Assembly: GCA_947471745.1 (NCBI GenBank) | Contig: CANJKZ010001116.1 | Span: forward strand, 322,501-386,500 | Direction: 5' to 3' | Source: Closterium sp. Naga37s-1 | Lineage: Eukaryota > Streptophyta > Zygnematophyceae > Desmidiales > Closteriaceae | Length of the DNA: 64,000 bases | In this document: piece by piece, positions 34,162 to 43,910 of the stretch | Layout: the number at the start of each line of letters is the position of its first letter | Position numbering within the stretch: position 1 is the stretch's first letter | Program-made: the position numbers and the translations under genes | Notes under the pieces: generated by a model | Told to the model about the DNA's origin: nothing | The model's database searches: none | What the model saw: the letters and a program-made list of their open reading frames with translations, nothing else

Positions 34162-34291
34162 GAGAAAGAGTGTGGCAGCTTCGTCCTTGGGTCAGCTCTA
34201 CAGTCGTTTCAAAACACAGAAGAGTCCATCGAGGACCCCCAGCCGGGCACGCTGAGGGATCCGACGCACCGTCTTTCCCCCTACTGCTTCT

Positions 34292-35009
34292 TGTGCGTGA
34301 TGCCAAATTCCCTCCCCCCCCACACACACACCGCATTGCTGCGTGTGTTTCCAACGCCGCCTGTTTTGGCTGCACGTGCACCACTTCGGCCAGTTTCCTC
34401 AACGGCGGTTACCATGCTTGCCCCCTTAATCGTCGTTGTACCCGTCATCGCTCATGAGCTCATAATCCGTCGCTTGTCTGCGAAGGCTTGGTTGCGCTTG
34501 TAACATGCCTTGGAGGCCTACAAACCGTCAAAGAGAAATTGTTCACATCAAACTTCACGATTACCAGTCAATCCTCATGGACGGTGGGAAGGTGTTTCCT
34601 GTCATGGTGGTTGTCGGACTCGTAATGGCTGCCGGTTGTGCGACAGGCACGCATATGAGGAGACCCGTGGTGGCAACAACTCAGAGTCTGCGACTCGCGT
34701 CGCATGAAAGCTTCCAGACGTCGACAAGAGTATGGGAGCAAGCATCGAAGCTGGTTATGGCGCATTGTACGGGTTTCAGAGCTGCAGCGCGGCATGGCTG
34801 GATGGTAACAAGAGGTGGCTAGGACTCGAGCGGCAATCGCGCTGTCCGATGGCGGAAAGCCTTTCGTCGGACAAGTTTAACAAGCTCTGTTCGATCATTT
34901 GAGCGGCAATCACTTTCGTTGCTTATCTGCCACCCCTTTCAACGCTTATCTGCCACTTCCAGTTGATTGACTGTATCTTCCACCTTCCCGTTAGAGAAGA
35001 CTGTCTATC
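34292..35009. other. Duplicated flank upstream of member D
   Basis: Direct match to about 6040-6715. Non-coding; ends in the same TCTATC-ATG context as the other family genes. Confidence 0.65.
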
Positions 35010-35921
35010 ATGAGGCTTCAGACACCTTGTTTCGCCTTCTGGTTGTTGCTCGTCGTTTACGCATCCATAACATGTGAGGACGAATAAGATGTCTTTATCG
35101 AAGCTCGTGTCCAGGTGTCTTCGTAGCTACCCGCCAAGTCCCTATCTGCATGTTCAAAGACCTCGCATTAACTTCGCCAATACACATTGTGACGTTTCAG
35201 AGGGCCTACGCGTGCTGGATGATGCCGCTGCTAAGTTCAGTGGTCTTGAGATACCGACAGCACGATCAAGGCAAGCCCGATTAAGAGATTTACATGGAAG
35301 TTACCAAGGTAAGCTCCACTGACCATTGCCAACGCTTGATGCTATCATCACAGCTACGCACGACGTGAGTGGTAACTCCTTTCTATCCGAACGACGCGCC
35401 TGGCGGAATCGCGCGTTTTCTCATTTCCTTCACGAGAATTGAAACCGGTTTCATGGCAGGTCATGCGGAGGCGAGGCAATAACAATATCAGGGGCATGAT
35501 TCGCGTGATCGTTTTCCGCAATACCACCAGCGTGAACATTCGCTACTCGCTCCGCTTGACCAGATTAAACGTCCAAGGTTTCCCGTCCGCTGCTGGGATC
35601 TTCCCTGATAGGTCTACTGGTCCCGTGGTTTATTTCCCGTCAATTACTTGGTTCAGTGTGACAACTAGTCCTCCCTTCGACCTTGGCTGGATAAAGCAGG
35701 GGGATGTGAGGAGGATTGGCCTGCTCTATAAGTACACATCATCTGGATGGTGCTATAATTCAGAGAGAGTTGTCGCGGGGGCAGGAAAGACCGTCGCTGA
35801 TGTCATTGGGGAACTTATGGCTTTCCCGGAATCTTATTATGGGACCATTGTGAGGGCAAGGGGTGTGTTCAGGGTGCAACCACTGGCATATAAGGTGTCT
35901 CGTGATGACATCTTATCTTGA
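35010..35921 (+). pseudogene. CHRD-like family member D, frameshifted
   Basis: Exon 1 35010-35073 (MRLQTPCFAFWLLLVVYASI), exon 2 35201-35308 (EGLRVLDDAAAKFSG), exon 3 35460-35921. Relative to C and E, exon 3 lacks 8 bp near 35478 (where they read RLRGIDD), so splicing in the normal phase gives a TAA within eight codons. The downstream frame is otherwise open to 35921 (IRYSLRLTRLNVQGFPSAAG, SSGWCYNSE). The end also lacks APGG. It could be rescued only by a changed acceptor, of which I see no sign. Confidence 0.8.
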
Positions 35922-37460
35922 AGACTTCACTGCACGGAACACACGCTGCTTTGTATATTGTAGGCAGCTCGATTAGAGCTTCTCTCTTAGTGCTGTTCAT
36001 GCTTCAAATATCTTCCAGGAATCGACCAACATGGACAAATAGGGCTCACTGCACACATTACCATGTTTATTATGGTGAAGATAACGAGCCTTTGTTAAAT
36101 ACTTATCGAGTGCACTCCACCGAGGATAACAATGGCGGTCGAGCACATGGTTCAGGCTATCAGGGTAAATGCTCGTTCTTGACTGAAAATCCAAGGTGTT
36201 TTTTAGCCGAACTCGGTTTTTTACAGGGATTTTTTTCTGCCAGCCCTGACTGAATCCGAGCTCTTCCAGGACTGACTCTGATAGAGCCGAGTATTCCCTC
36301 GAAGGACTCGGAACTTTTTTCTAGGGCTCTAACCACCCCCAACCTCGCCCCCTCCCCTTCATCACAAGCAAACTTCTCCCCCTCTTCCTGGACTTCTATG
36401 AATGTTTCCCTCCTGCCCCTCTGTTCCTTAGTCAAATTCGGAGGCGAGTAGAGATCCACACGAAAGCAGGACAAGTGCACCAACACACAGTTTGAACATA
36501 AGCTTTTGTCAGAAGTAGCCATTACCGCGGAACAATCGAATCACGCAAACGAGGAATTTTTAGTCCAGCTCTGGTTTATCCGAGCGTTTTTCCGGCTGAC
36601 CCTGCGTTTTCAGGGCATTTTTGTGAGGGAGCAAAAACGTCCGAGTTGGCGAAAATCTTAACTTCAGCCCTGGTTGAGCGTTTTGCCTCCATGTGCACAC
36701 CACAAAAAGGTCACCTTCCTGGACGGCGGTAACCATCCATTGCTAAATCACCGTTTGATGGGTCGTAGCTCACGAAATAATCGCTTTGCAAGGTCACCAC
36801 TAGTCGTCGCAACCAGCAAATCCTCCCGCTGGTTACATACCTGCGAGCTCCACAAACCGTCGTGGACAACAAATTGGCCACGGCAAAATTCACAGCTGCC
36901 AGTCAAACCATTCGCAGACCGTGGAAAAATGCTCGTTGGGGGTTGTGTGGTCGCCAATAATACTCGAAGCTGCCAATTGTGCGACAGTCAAGCAATTTCA
37001 GACCTGGTGGTGGAAGCTCATGACGCGATCCACCAAAGCGCAATAATACCACGATAAACTTAAACCGTTTAGTACCGTTTTGGGTATATTTCAAAGACTT
37101 ATTACCCATTTGTATTTCCAAATCTCTCATTGGAAAGTTCTCGTGGATTGCGTTCTCAGAGAAGCGACTACTTCGCAAATCACCCAGTCGCCAACAATCC
37201 ATGACAAGCATCTGACTGGTCATAGCGCATTCTGCGCGTTCCAGAGCTGCTGTGTGGCATGGCTCCATGATACCAAGAAGGTGGCCCGTACTCTAGCGGC
37301 AACTGCGCTCTTGATGGCTGGAGACCCGTGCCGGACGGATTTAGCATTCATGTTCGAGCATTCGAAGGTTATCTAGACGCTTTTACTGCTAATCTGCCTG
37401 CTCGATTTCATTAACTCCTCTTTCGACCTTCACGTTACAAACTACAAACTACCATCTATC
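35922..37460. other. Flank between D and E with a 520-bp insert
   Basis: Matches 7931-8008 plus 12884-13724, with the Copia-1 empty site near 35980. A segment at about 36153-36672, absent from the first block, starts CAGG and ends CCTG and is followed by GTT on both sides. It may be a small transposon, but its ends are only weakly inverted. No gene seen. Confidence 0.6.
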
Positions 37461-38351
37461 ATGAGGCTGCGGACACCTCGTTTCGCCTTCGGGTTGTTCC
37501 TCGTGCTGTATGCATCCATCGCAGGTGAGAAAGGATTCAACGACCGAGTACCAAGATATATGTCCGAACCTAAAAGTTATCAGAGCCACTCCACCAAATC
37601 CGCGTTCTTACTAGAGACCTCGCATTAATTTCGGTAACTCCGTTTGTGTCCTTGCAGAGGGGTTACGCGTGCTGGACGATGCTGCTGCTAAGTTAAATAG
37701 TCCCCAGACACCAACAGGAATAATCAACCCAGGACGAACAAGAAATGCATTACACGTTGGAAGCTACGAGGGTAAGCGCCACTGGCCGTCACAATTAACG
37801 CGTGGTGCCATCTCTAAACCGCTACTTATTGAGCTTTCCCTGACGAACATTCAACTCTTTTTGCGACAGGTCATGTGGAGGCAAGACTGCGAGGCATTGA
37901 CGATATCAGCGGTGTCATCCGCGTGTTCGTTTTCCGCAATTCCACCAGCGTGAACATTCGTTACTCGCTCCGCTTGACCGGACTGAGCATTCAGGGGTTC
38001 CCGACCGCTGCTGGCATTGTCACTGCCAGTTCTAACGCTCCGGTGGTTAATTTCCCGTCAAAGACTTGGTCTAATGTAACAAATAGTCCTCCGTTCGACC
38101 TTGGTTGGAAAAAGCAAGGCAATACGAAGAGGATGGGACTGCTCTATAAATACATTTCATCCGGGTGGTGCTATGATGCAGGGAGCGTTGCTGCAGAGGC
38201 AGGCATGACTGTAGCTGATGTTTTCAGGGGGCTGATGACTTTCCCAGAGTCTTACTGCGGAACCATTGTGGCCCCTGGGGGGAGGGCAAGCGGAGTGTTT
38301 GCGGTGCAACCACTGGCGCTCAAGGTATCTGATGGTGGGTCCTCATCTTGA
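37461..38351 (+). CDS. Secreted CHRD-like family protein E (intact)
   Basis: Exons 37461-37524, 37658-37771 and 37870-38351 join in frame to about 219 residues. Signal peptide MRLRTPRFAFGLFLVLYASI, exon 2 EGLRVLDDAAAKLNSPQTPT, then the domain (GHVEARLRGIDDISGVIRVF, IRYSLRLTGLSIQGFPTAAG, SSGWCYDAGS, CGTIVAPGGRASGVFAVQPL). It differs from C at few residues and gains one extra Cys (SYCGTI for SYYGTI). Exon and intron phases are those of C, its duplication partner. The stop is 188 bp from the convergent end of HAD-2. Confidence 0.85.
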
Positions 38352-38539
38352 ATGTCCCCCTGCATGTGGTAGTACACTGCACCATCAACCTGCTTTTATG
38401 TACATTCACCCAGCTCAACATCTAGTTCCTAATGATATCCATGCTTCAGCATAGCTTGTTAGTTACTGGTGTGCAGATGGTAAACGCGGCCACACCAGAT
38501 GTATTGTACTAATTTTGATATGGTATGGTAGTTGTACTT

Positions 38540-41500
38540 TCAGGCCACAACAGCAGAGCATGCAGTAATGAGCTTATCCAAAGAAACTCCACCGAGATCA
38601 TCAAACGCCGTTACAGCCCCATTGAAATCCTACCAAGGGGCGGGAGGGGGGGGGGGGGGGGGGGTTGAAGAGAGGGCAGAATTTGTGCAAATTGAAGCAC
38701 ACTATTTATACAGGATAGTGCATGCAACACAAACCTGAATTACTGAACACAGAAACAGACGAAGAGGAGCATGTGACCGTTGGTACACAATCCACTTAAC
38801 ACAAGCTGAGAGAGAGGCTGACCTGACTCTGGGCGAGTAGTGTGTAACTGTTAACACATACCGTATCAGAGCATCCAGAGGTGAAGAAGAGAAAAGAGCA
38901 CTAGGCTGACCTGGCTCTTGGTGGACGGTGTGTAGGTGATGACACATGGCATGCCGGCACCCAGAGCAGCCTGCAGGCCAATCACACTGTCCTCCACCAC
39001 CAGGCACGATGAGGGGGGGACTCCCAGGCGCTGAGAGGGAGCGAAAGGGGGGAATGAGCAATGAGCGGGGAGTATGATGAGAGGCCAGCAGCCTGCAGGC
39101 CAATCACATTGTCCTCCACCACCAGGCACGATGAGGGGGGGACTCCCAGGCGCTGAGAGGAGCGAGCATGGGTGATGTGAGCACCGAGTGAGCAATGTGG
39201 GAGCAACGAGAGGGGGGTATGAGCATTGAGAGGCAGGACGCCTGCAGGCCAATTTCACTGTCCTCCACCACCCGGCACGATGAGGGGCAATTTTTGAGTC
39301 GACTCAAAAGTCACCTCGTTACAATGACACACTCCTCCACCACCAGGCACGATGAGGGGGGCACTCCCAGGCGCTGAGAGGAGCGAGCATGGGTGATGTG
39401 AGCACCGAGTGAGCAATGTGGGAGCAACGAGAGGGGGGTATGAGCATTGAGAGGCAGGACGCCTGCAGGCCAATTTCACTGTCCTCCACCACCCGGCACG
39501 ATGAGGGGCAATTTTTGAGTCGACTCAAAAGTCACCTCGTTACAATGACAAACTCCTCAATCACCAGGCACGATGAGGGGGGCACTCCCAGGCGCTGAGA
39601 GGGTAGAAGAGCAGCGCATTGCTCTCATGCAAGCTGGGTTCACCTGGGCTGCAATCTTATAGATGGTTGGGTCTGGCTTCTTCTTTGGAACGTCGTCACC
39701 TGGTGGCAGGGCAGACACATGGCAGAGCAGCGGGGGGGGAGGAAGGGCGAGCAGGGTGGAAGGATGGAGAGGTTTCGCGGCGACAAATGTGAGTGCGATG
39801 ACCCCTCAGGCGTTTCCAGAACGCTTGGGGGTGGGAAAAAGATCAGGAAGTGAAATGGGCAGCAAAGGCAGGCAAAGGAAGCAGATGGGCAGCAAAGGGC
39901 AAGGAAGAAGATGCAGGGCAGGGGGAGGAAGCCCACCTGCCAAGAAGCAATCCAGCCGCTCAAACCTCTCCTGTCGGTTGCACGCAGGTCGCAGGCGGGA
40001 GAGGGGAGAGAGAGCAGGAGGGGTAAGCAAGCAGGAGGGAGCGAGCAGGGGAGTGGGGAGCAGGGGAGATTGAAGGAGAAGGAAGAACAGGGGAGGAAGG
40101 GGGACGGGGCGAGAGAGTAGGGGGGGAGAGCAAGAGAGAGGGAGGGCAGGGAAAGGGGAAAGAAGTGTGTTGAGTGGAAAAAGTGCGAGAGTGACACAGA
40201 GGCAAAGAATGAAGGCTCCTGGCTTAGGACTTAGGGATAGCAAGAGAAAGTGAGATAGATGGGATGGCTTGGATAAAAAACAAAAAGAGGGCGGTGGGAG
40301 GTGGTTGGTGCGCAGTACCTTCCCCAGCAGGCTGGTGAGAGTGAAAATGACTGAGCTCTTGGTGGCCGCAGAACACACCGCCACCAGCAGACCCTGAGCG
40401 TGCGGGGGGAGTGGGGGGGAGGGTGGGAATGGGGGCGGAGAGGTGGGGGAGTGGGGAGAGAGAGGGGAGCAGAGTATTGAGTCGACTCAATAGACGACTG
40501 AGCTCTTGGTAGCAGAAGAACACACCGCCACTAGCAGACCCTGAGAGTGCCGGGGGGAGGAGGGGGGGAAGAGGGGGGAAAGGGGAGGGAGGGGGGTTAG
40601 ATCATTGAGTTGACTCAAGCGACGGCTGCGCTCTGGTGGCTGCAGAACACACCGCCACCAGACCCTGAAAGATGTGGAGGGGGGGGAGGAGGGGGGAAGA
40701 GGGGGGAGGGAGGGTGGAGGGAGGAGGAAGGAGGGGGGAGGGAAGGGGGGGTTGGCAGGCAAAGAGCATTGAGCAAGGAGAGGGGGAGGGGCAGAGTGGG
40801 GCGGACGGATGGATTTTCGGACGTCTCGAAAGTCGGATGGATGGGGGATGCATGAAAGTGGCACGGGGATATGTGGGCGGGAGTGGAAGGAAGTGAGTGA
40901 ATCACAGAGCGGGGCAAACAGGGAGGGTCAAGGGTCAACCCAAGAAGGATCCCATCTCGCCTCGGCAGATTAACCCTCCCACCCTCCCCATCATGTGCTT
41001 CCTTTCCTCGCCCCCACGTCCTTCCCCTCCTCCCCCTCACGTGCTTCCCCTCCTCCCCTTCACCCGCACCCCACACATGCGTTTCCTTCCTCCCTATCCC
41101 CCACCCCCTCCACGTACCCTCTGTCTCGCTTCATCCATCAACTCCACCACTCCTGGTCGCACTGGCACCTGCGGGAGGGGTTGCGGGAGGAGGAAGAGGA
41201 GGAAGGAGAGGGGACCGAAAGTAGAGTGCAGCTCTGCCCTGCGTGGCTTCATCCATCGGCTCTCACACTCCTGGCCGCACTGGCACGTGTGGGAGGGGGG
41301 GTAAGGGGAAAGGCAGAGGAGGAACGGAATGGAGGTAGTTCAGCGGGCAGGAGGGAAGAGCGAGACAATCACGAGTTGGTCATGAGCGCACCTGTGGTGT
41401 GATTAGAGCCGCTCAGAGTAACCAAACCACCTGTCAGAACTAAATAGAGGATTTTTACCTTGGTTCAATAAATCTGACATCAATCATGCATGCACCTGCC

Positions 41501-42708
41501 CGGACAGTTTGACCCAATCATCTGCTCACCTGCCCCGACCCAATCATCTGTTGGTATTTGTCGGTCTTCCAATCCTGGTAGGAGCACATGGGGTGGGAGC
41601 ACGTGTGGTGGGAGCACGTGTGGTGGGAGCACGTGTGGTGGGAGCACGGAGGGACGCAGAGAGAGACACGAGGGAAAGAGGGGCACACAGTGAGATGAGG
41701 CTTCTGAGTCGGCTTGCGAGTCACTCTGGTAGGGGCAAAAGTGCATTGGCGGAGGAGACACACGGAGCAAGGGGAACAAGTGGGGCAAGCGGAAGGCGGT
41801 GAGATGTGGCTGGGGAAGTAAGAAGTAGAGAAAGGAGTGAGGGCACTCAGGGGGTGATGGGAACAGGAATGAGGCTGCATCAGCAGTACCTGACTGTCTC
41901 CATACAGTCACATTGTCTGTATGCACCAGGTATCACCTGCACCAGGTATCACCTGCACCTATACCAGGTATCACCTGCAGCGTGTCTATAAGCAAGTCCT
42001 TGTCAGCATCTGTTGCTGGAGGGGTGGTCAGAAACGACGAATGCGGCCACCCATTCTTGTTGAAGTACCTGCACATAGTGTGGTGATTTTCAGGCATGAA
42101 TTTGATGTCAGCATACCATGGAATAGAGCGGAATGTCATGTAATGAATGGGCTGAAATGGGATGAAATGGTATGTAATGGGATGGTATGGGGACATGTGA
42201 CACGGGGTATGGAAGCGGTGGTGGAGAGTTGCATCTAGGCTATTACTAGGCTAAATTCAGTCAGGCGCACACACCATCGCATCTTGGGTTTCCCGCCGCC
42301 AATCTTATTCTGCAGCACGTCGTAAAACTCCGTCGTCCAATCAACGACCGCGTTTTCACCCGGGCACCGAATCGCGAAATGCGCGAACGCCGCGTTGTAA
42401 GCGCGCCGATGGAGGTCCTCCGACTCGAGAATCACCCCGTCGCAGTCGAAAACGAGCGCTCTGATTGACGTTTGTCCGGCCGGTGACGTGGCGGCCGCGA
42501 CGACCGTCCGATCGGCTGACGCGGACACCTGGCCAGCGACGCGGCGCGGCGTTATTCTAAGCGGGGGGAAATTCAGGGTACGATCGACATGAGCGACGAA
42601 TGCGGGATTGCAGGCATTGTCTCTGCTGCTTAAGAGAACCCGCTTCTTCACGTTGGAGAGTGCGGCTGTTGAGGCCGCGGAAGCTGCGGCTAAACTCACG
42701 GACGCCAT
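38540..42708 (-). CDS. HAD-2: plastid HAD-superfamily hydrolase (CbbY-like)
   Basis: Nine exons in gene order: 42708-42275, 42068-41975, 41574-41530, 41168-41118, 40393-40319, 39970-39937, 39699-39644, 39030-38911, 38629-38540. All phases agree, giving 332 residues. The first 70 or so are Ala/Ser/Arg-rich, fitting a chloroplast transit peptide. HAD motif I is VFDCDGVILE, the cap carries KIGGGKPKMRWYFNKNGWP, motif II is AVCSAATKSS, the conserved Lys sits in DDVPKKKPDPTIY, and motif III is VVEDSVIGLQAA. It resembles the plant chloroplast family that includes Arabidopsis At4g39970; the substrate is unknown to me. Divergent from the KMO-like gene across about 1.2 kb. Confidence 0.9.
38641..38663. 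repeat. Poly-G run in HAD-2 last intron
   Basis: About 16 or more G just upstream (gene sense) of the exon 9 acceptor. The HAD-1 intron has a shorter G-rich run at the same place (14881-14894). Confidence 0.8.
39292..39309. repeat. Palindrome TTTTGAGTCGACTCAAAA
   Basis: Perfect 18-bp palindrome where an exon 8 ghost loses its acceptor side. Confidence 0.85.
39513..39530. repeat. Palindrome TTTTGAGTCGACTCAAAA, second copy
   Basis: Same position in the second 221-bp unit, so it was copied with the unit. Confidence 0.85.
40477..40490. repeat. Palindrome TTGAGTCGACTCAA after a HAD-2 exon 5 ghost
   Basis: Extends to TATTGAGTCGACTCAATA (40475-40492). It starts exactly where the ghost (40541-40493) stops matching exon 5. 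Confidence 0.85.
40493..40664 (-). repeat. Two ghost copies of HAD-2 exon 5
   Basis: The minus strand reads GLLVAVCSSATKSSVV (40541-40493) and GLVAVCSAATRAQP (40664-40619), both upstream of the working exon 40393-40319 (GLLVAVCSAATKSSV to LLGK). Both keep an acceptor and lack the second half of the exon. Confidence 0.88.
40605..40618. repeat. Near-palindrome TTGAGTTGACTCAA after the second exon 5 ghost
   Basis: One base from the palindrome at 40477, again at the exact point where ghost homology ends. Confidence 0.8.
41245..41287 (-). repeat. Ghost copy of HAD-2 exon 4
   Basis: The minus strand reads VPVRPGV, stop, EPMDEAT, upstream of exon 4 (VPVRPGVVELMDEARQR, 41168-41118), with the same acceptor context. 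Confidence 0.85.
41505..41650 (-). repeat. Repeats at both edges of HAD-2 exon 3
   Basis: Upstream of the acceptor (TGCTCCTACCAG), four 15-bp units carry TGCTCCCACCAC, that is, decayed acceptors (41585-41650). Downstream of the donor, CAGATGATTGGGTC from the exon end is repeated once (41507-41520). Confidence 0.8.
41923..41980 (-). repeat. Donor repeats after HAD-2 exon 2
   Basis: The exon end plus donor (CTGCAG then GTGATACCTGGT) is followed by two further copies of GCAGGTGATACCTGGT. Confidence 0.85.
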
Positions 42709-43910
42709 GATTATGGCGTTGCTTTATCTGCTAACTGGGATGAATTCACATGGATGACTCATGGCCTGTAGGCAAAAGCTGGAATAGAAAGAAAATGTGG
42801 ACGCTGTATACAGTGAAAAAAAAATGTATACAGTGAAACTGGTACCCTCAAAAGAATTAGCGCTTGGAGCGTACAAATGATTGTACCAAATGGATGGCCA
42901 ATGGGTAATTGCCATGTGCTGATTCGGCACAGCACCACACTGCTTTCAAGAATGATGTGAGGTGCTGAGCCGAGCCAAACGAACGGTCCGAACCGAATCT
43001 GTTCTTAAGTCAATATATACTTTACGTGTAAGTTGATTGTTTGCTATACGGATGTTTTTTTTTCGGTTGATGCAATATATCAGTTTTACGTTATCTTATA
43101 GCACGTTATATTGTCGATGTTTCTTAGCCTAAACAAATCTACCCAATGAATGCTATTTTATTTAAGAATCCAGCTTTTCTTCTACACTTTATTATAGGTA
43201 ATGGGTGTGATAAATTGACTCGATCAGGTGGCACTTCGGGCTTGTGACTCTATTGAGCTTGTAAACGTTAAGACAATATACTGAAAAACGCATTGAAACC
43301 CTTGTTGTACAGTGTACAGCTCGGTTGAAATGTTGCGGTACCAGTCAGGGAATTCGCGCACAGTTGATGGGTACCACGCAGGGAAGATGGGTACCACGGA
43401 GGGAAGATGGGTACCACGAAGGGGCGCGCATGATCTGACGGGTACCATCGAGCCACGTAGGTGACTTCTGACGTCAGCGGCTTCGATGTTGGTTACCCAG
43501 AAGGTAATTACCCTAACTTCGGGGTCATGCCATGCCATTCAGATGGTGCCATGCCATCACACAACGTACGGCTCTCAGCTGCTCCCCCTGCTGCCAGAGC
43601 GCAAGGCTTGGCTCGGATGACTGTGCGTTCAGCGGCGACTGATAGGCGCGGTTTCGCCACCACCTTGGGAACTCCATGACATGAAAGAACAAACTGCTCC
43701 GTGAAGAGCCGAAGCATAATTCAGTGACAGTGGGATTGGCGGCGGCGCGTGTGAGTCTATCTCCACAGGCTCCCCCATTGCCTGCGGGCACGGAAATTTT
43801 GTTGGTCCGCCCGTGTTTCGTCGCGCTTTGAAAGCGTTGGGCTTTCGTGCCGCGTCAGCTGATCACCTGCCCGTGAACTTCGACTAAAAACTTCTTAGTT
43901 CGAGTGAGCG
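42709..43910. promoter_or_regulatory. Divergent promoter region between HAD-2 and the KMO-like gene
   Basis: 1.2 kb with no gene. 42980-43220 is AT-rich. 43365-43430 has three tandem units of about 20 bp containing GATGGGTACCACG. Both flanking start codons point away from it. No defined promoter motif was identified. Confidence 0.55.

Larger units (their letters stand above)
31180..34282 (-). mobile_element. RLE-type non-LTR retrotransposon (LINE) relic
   Basis: A 9-bp target duplication ACTGCTTCT flanks it (31171-31179 and 34283-34291), and the first block is uninterrupted at the matching place (about 6030). Minus-strand order: N-terminal part, reverse transcriptase, thumb-like region, CCHC zinc site, and a restriction-like endonuclease. 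There is no apurinic endonuclease or RNase H. The 3' end (left) has no poly-A. Several stops and frameshifts make it dead. Confidence 0.85.
39080..39602 (-). repeat. Ghost copies of HAD-2 exon 8, with a 221-bp tandem repeat
   Basis: At least four further copies of the exon 8 start (VPPSSCLVVEDSVIGLQ or shorter forms) lie upstream of the real exon (39030), at about 39150-39088, 39290-39240, 39371-39330, 39511-39460 and 39592-39550. Two units of 221 bp (39151-39371 and 39372-39592) are almost identical, so the last round of duplication is recent. Each unit contains a palindrome at the broken 5' edge of one ghost. Confidence 0.88.

Noticed and set aside
38640..38740. Possible extra exon beside the poly-G run
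   Set aside because: The final HAD exon is already explained by 38540-38629, with correct phase on both sides.
43461..43800. Short frames on both strands in the HAD-2/KMO spacer
   Set aside because: No known motif, no splice context, and both strands are open to a similar degree.
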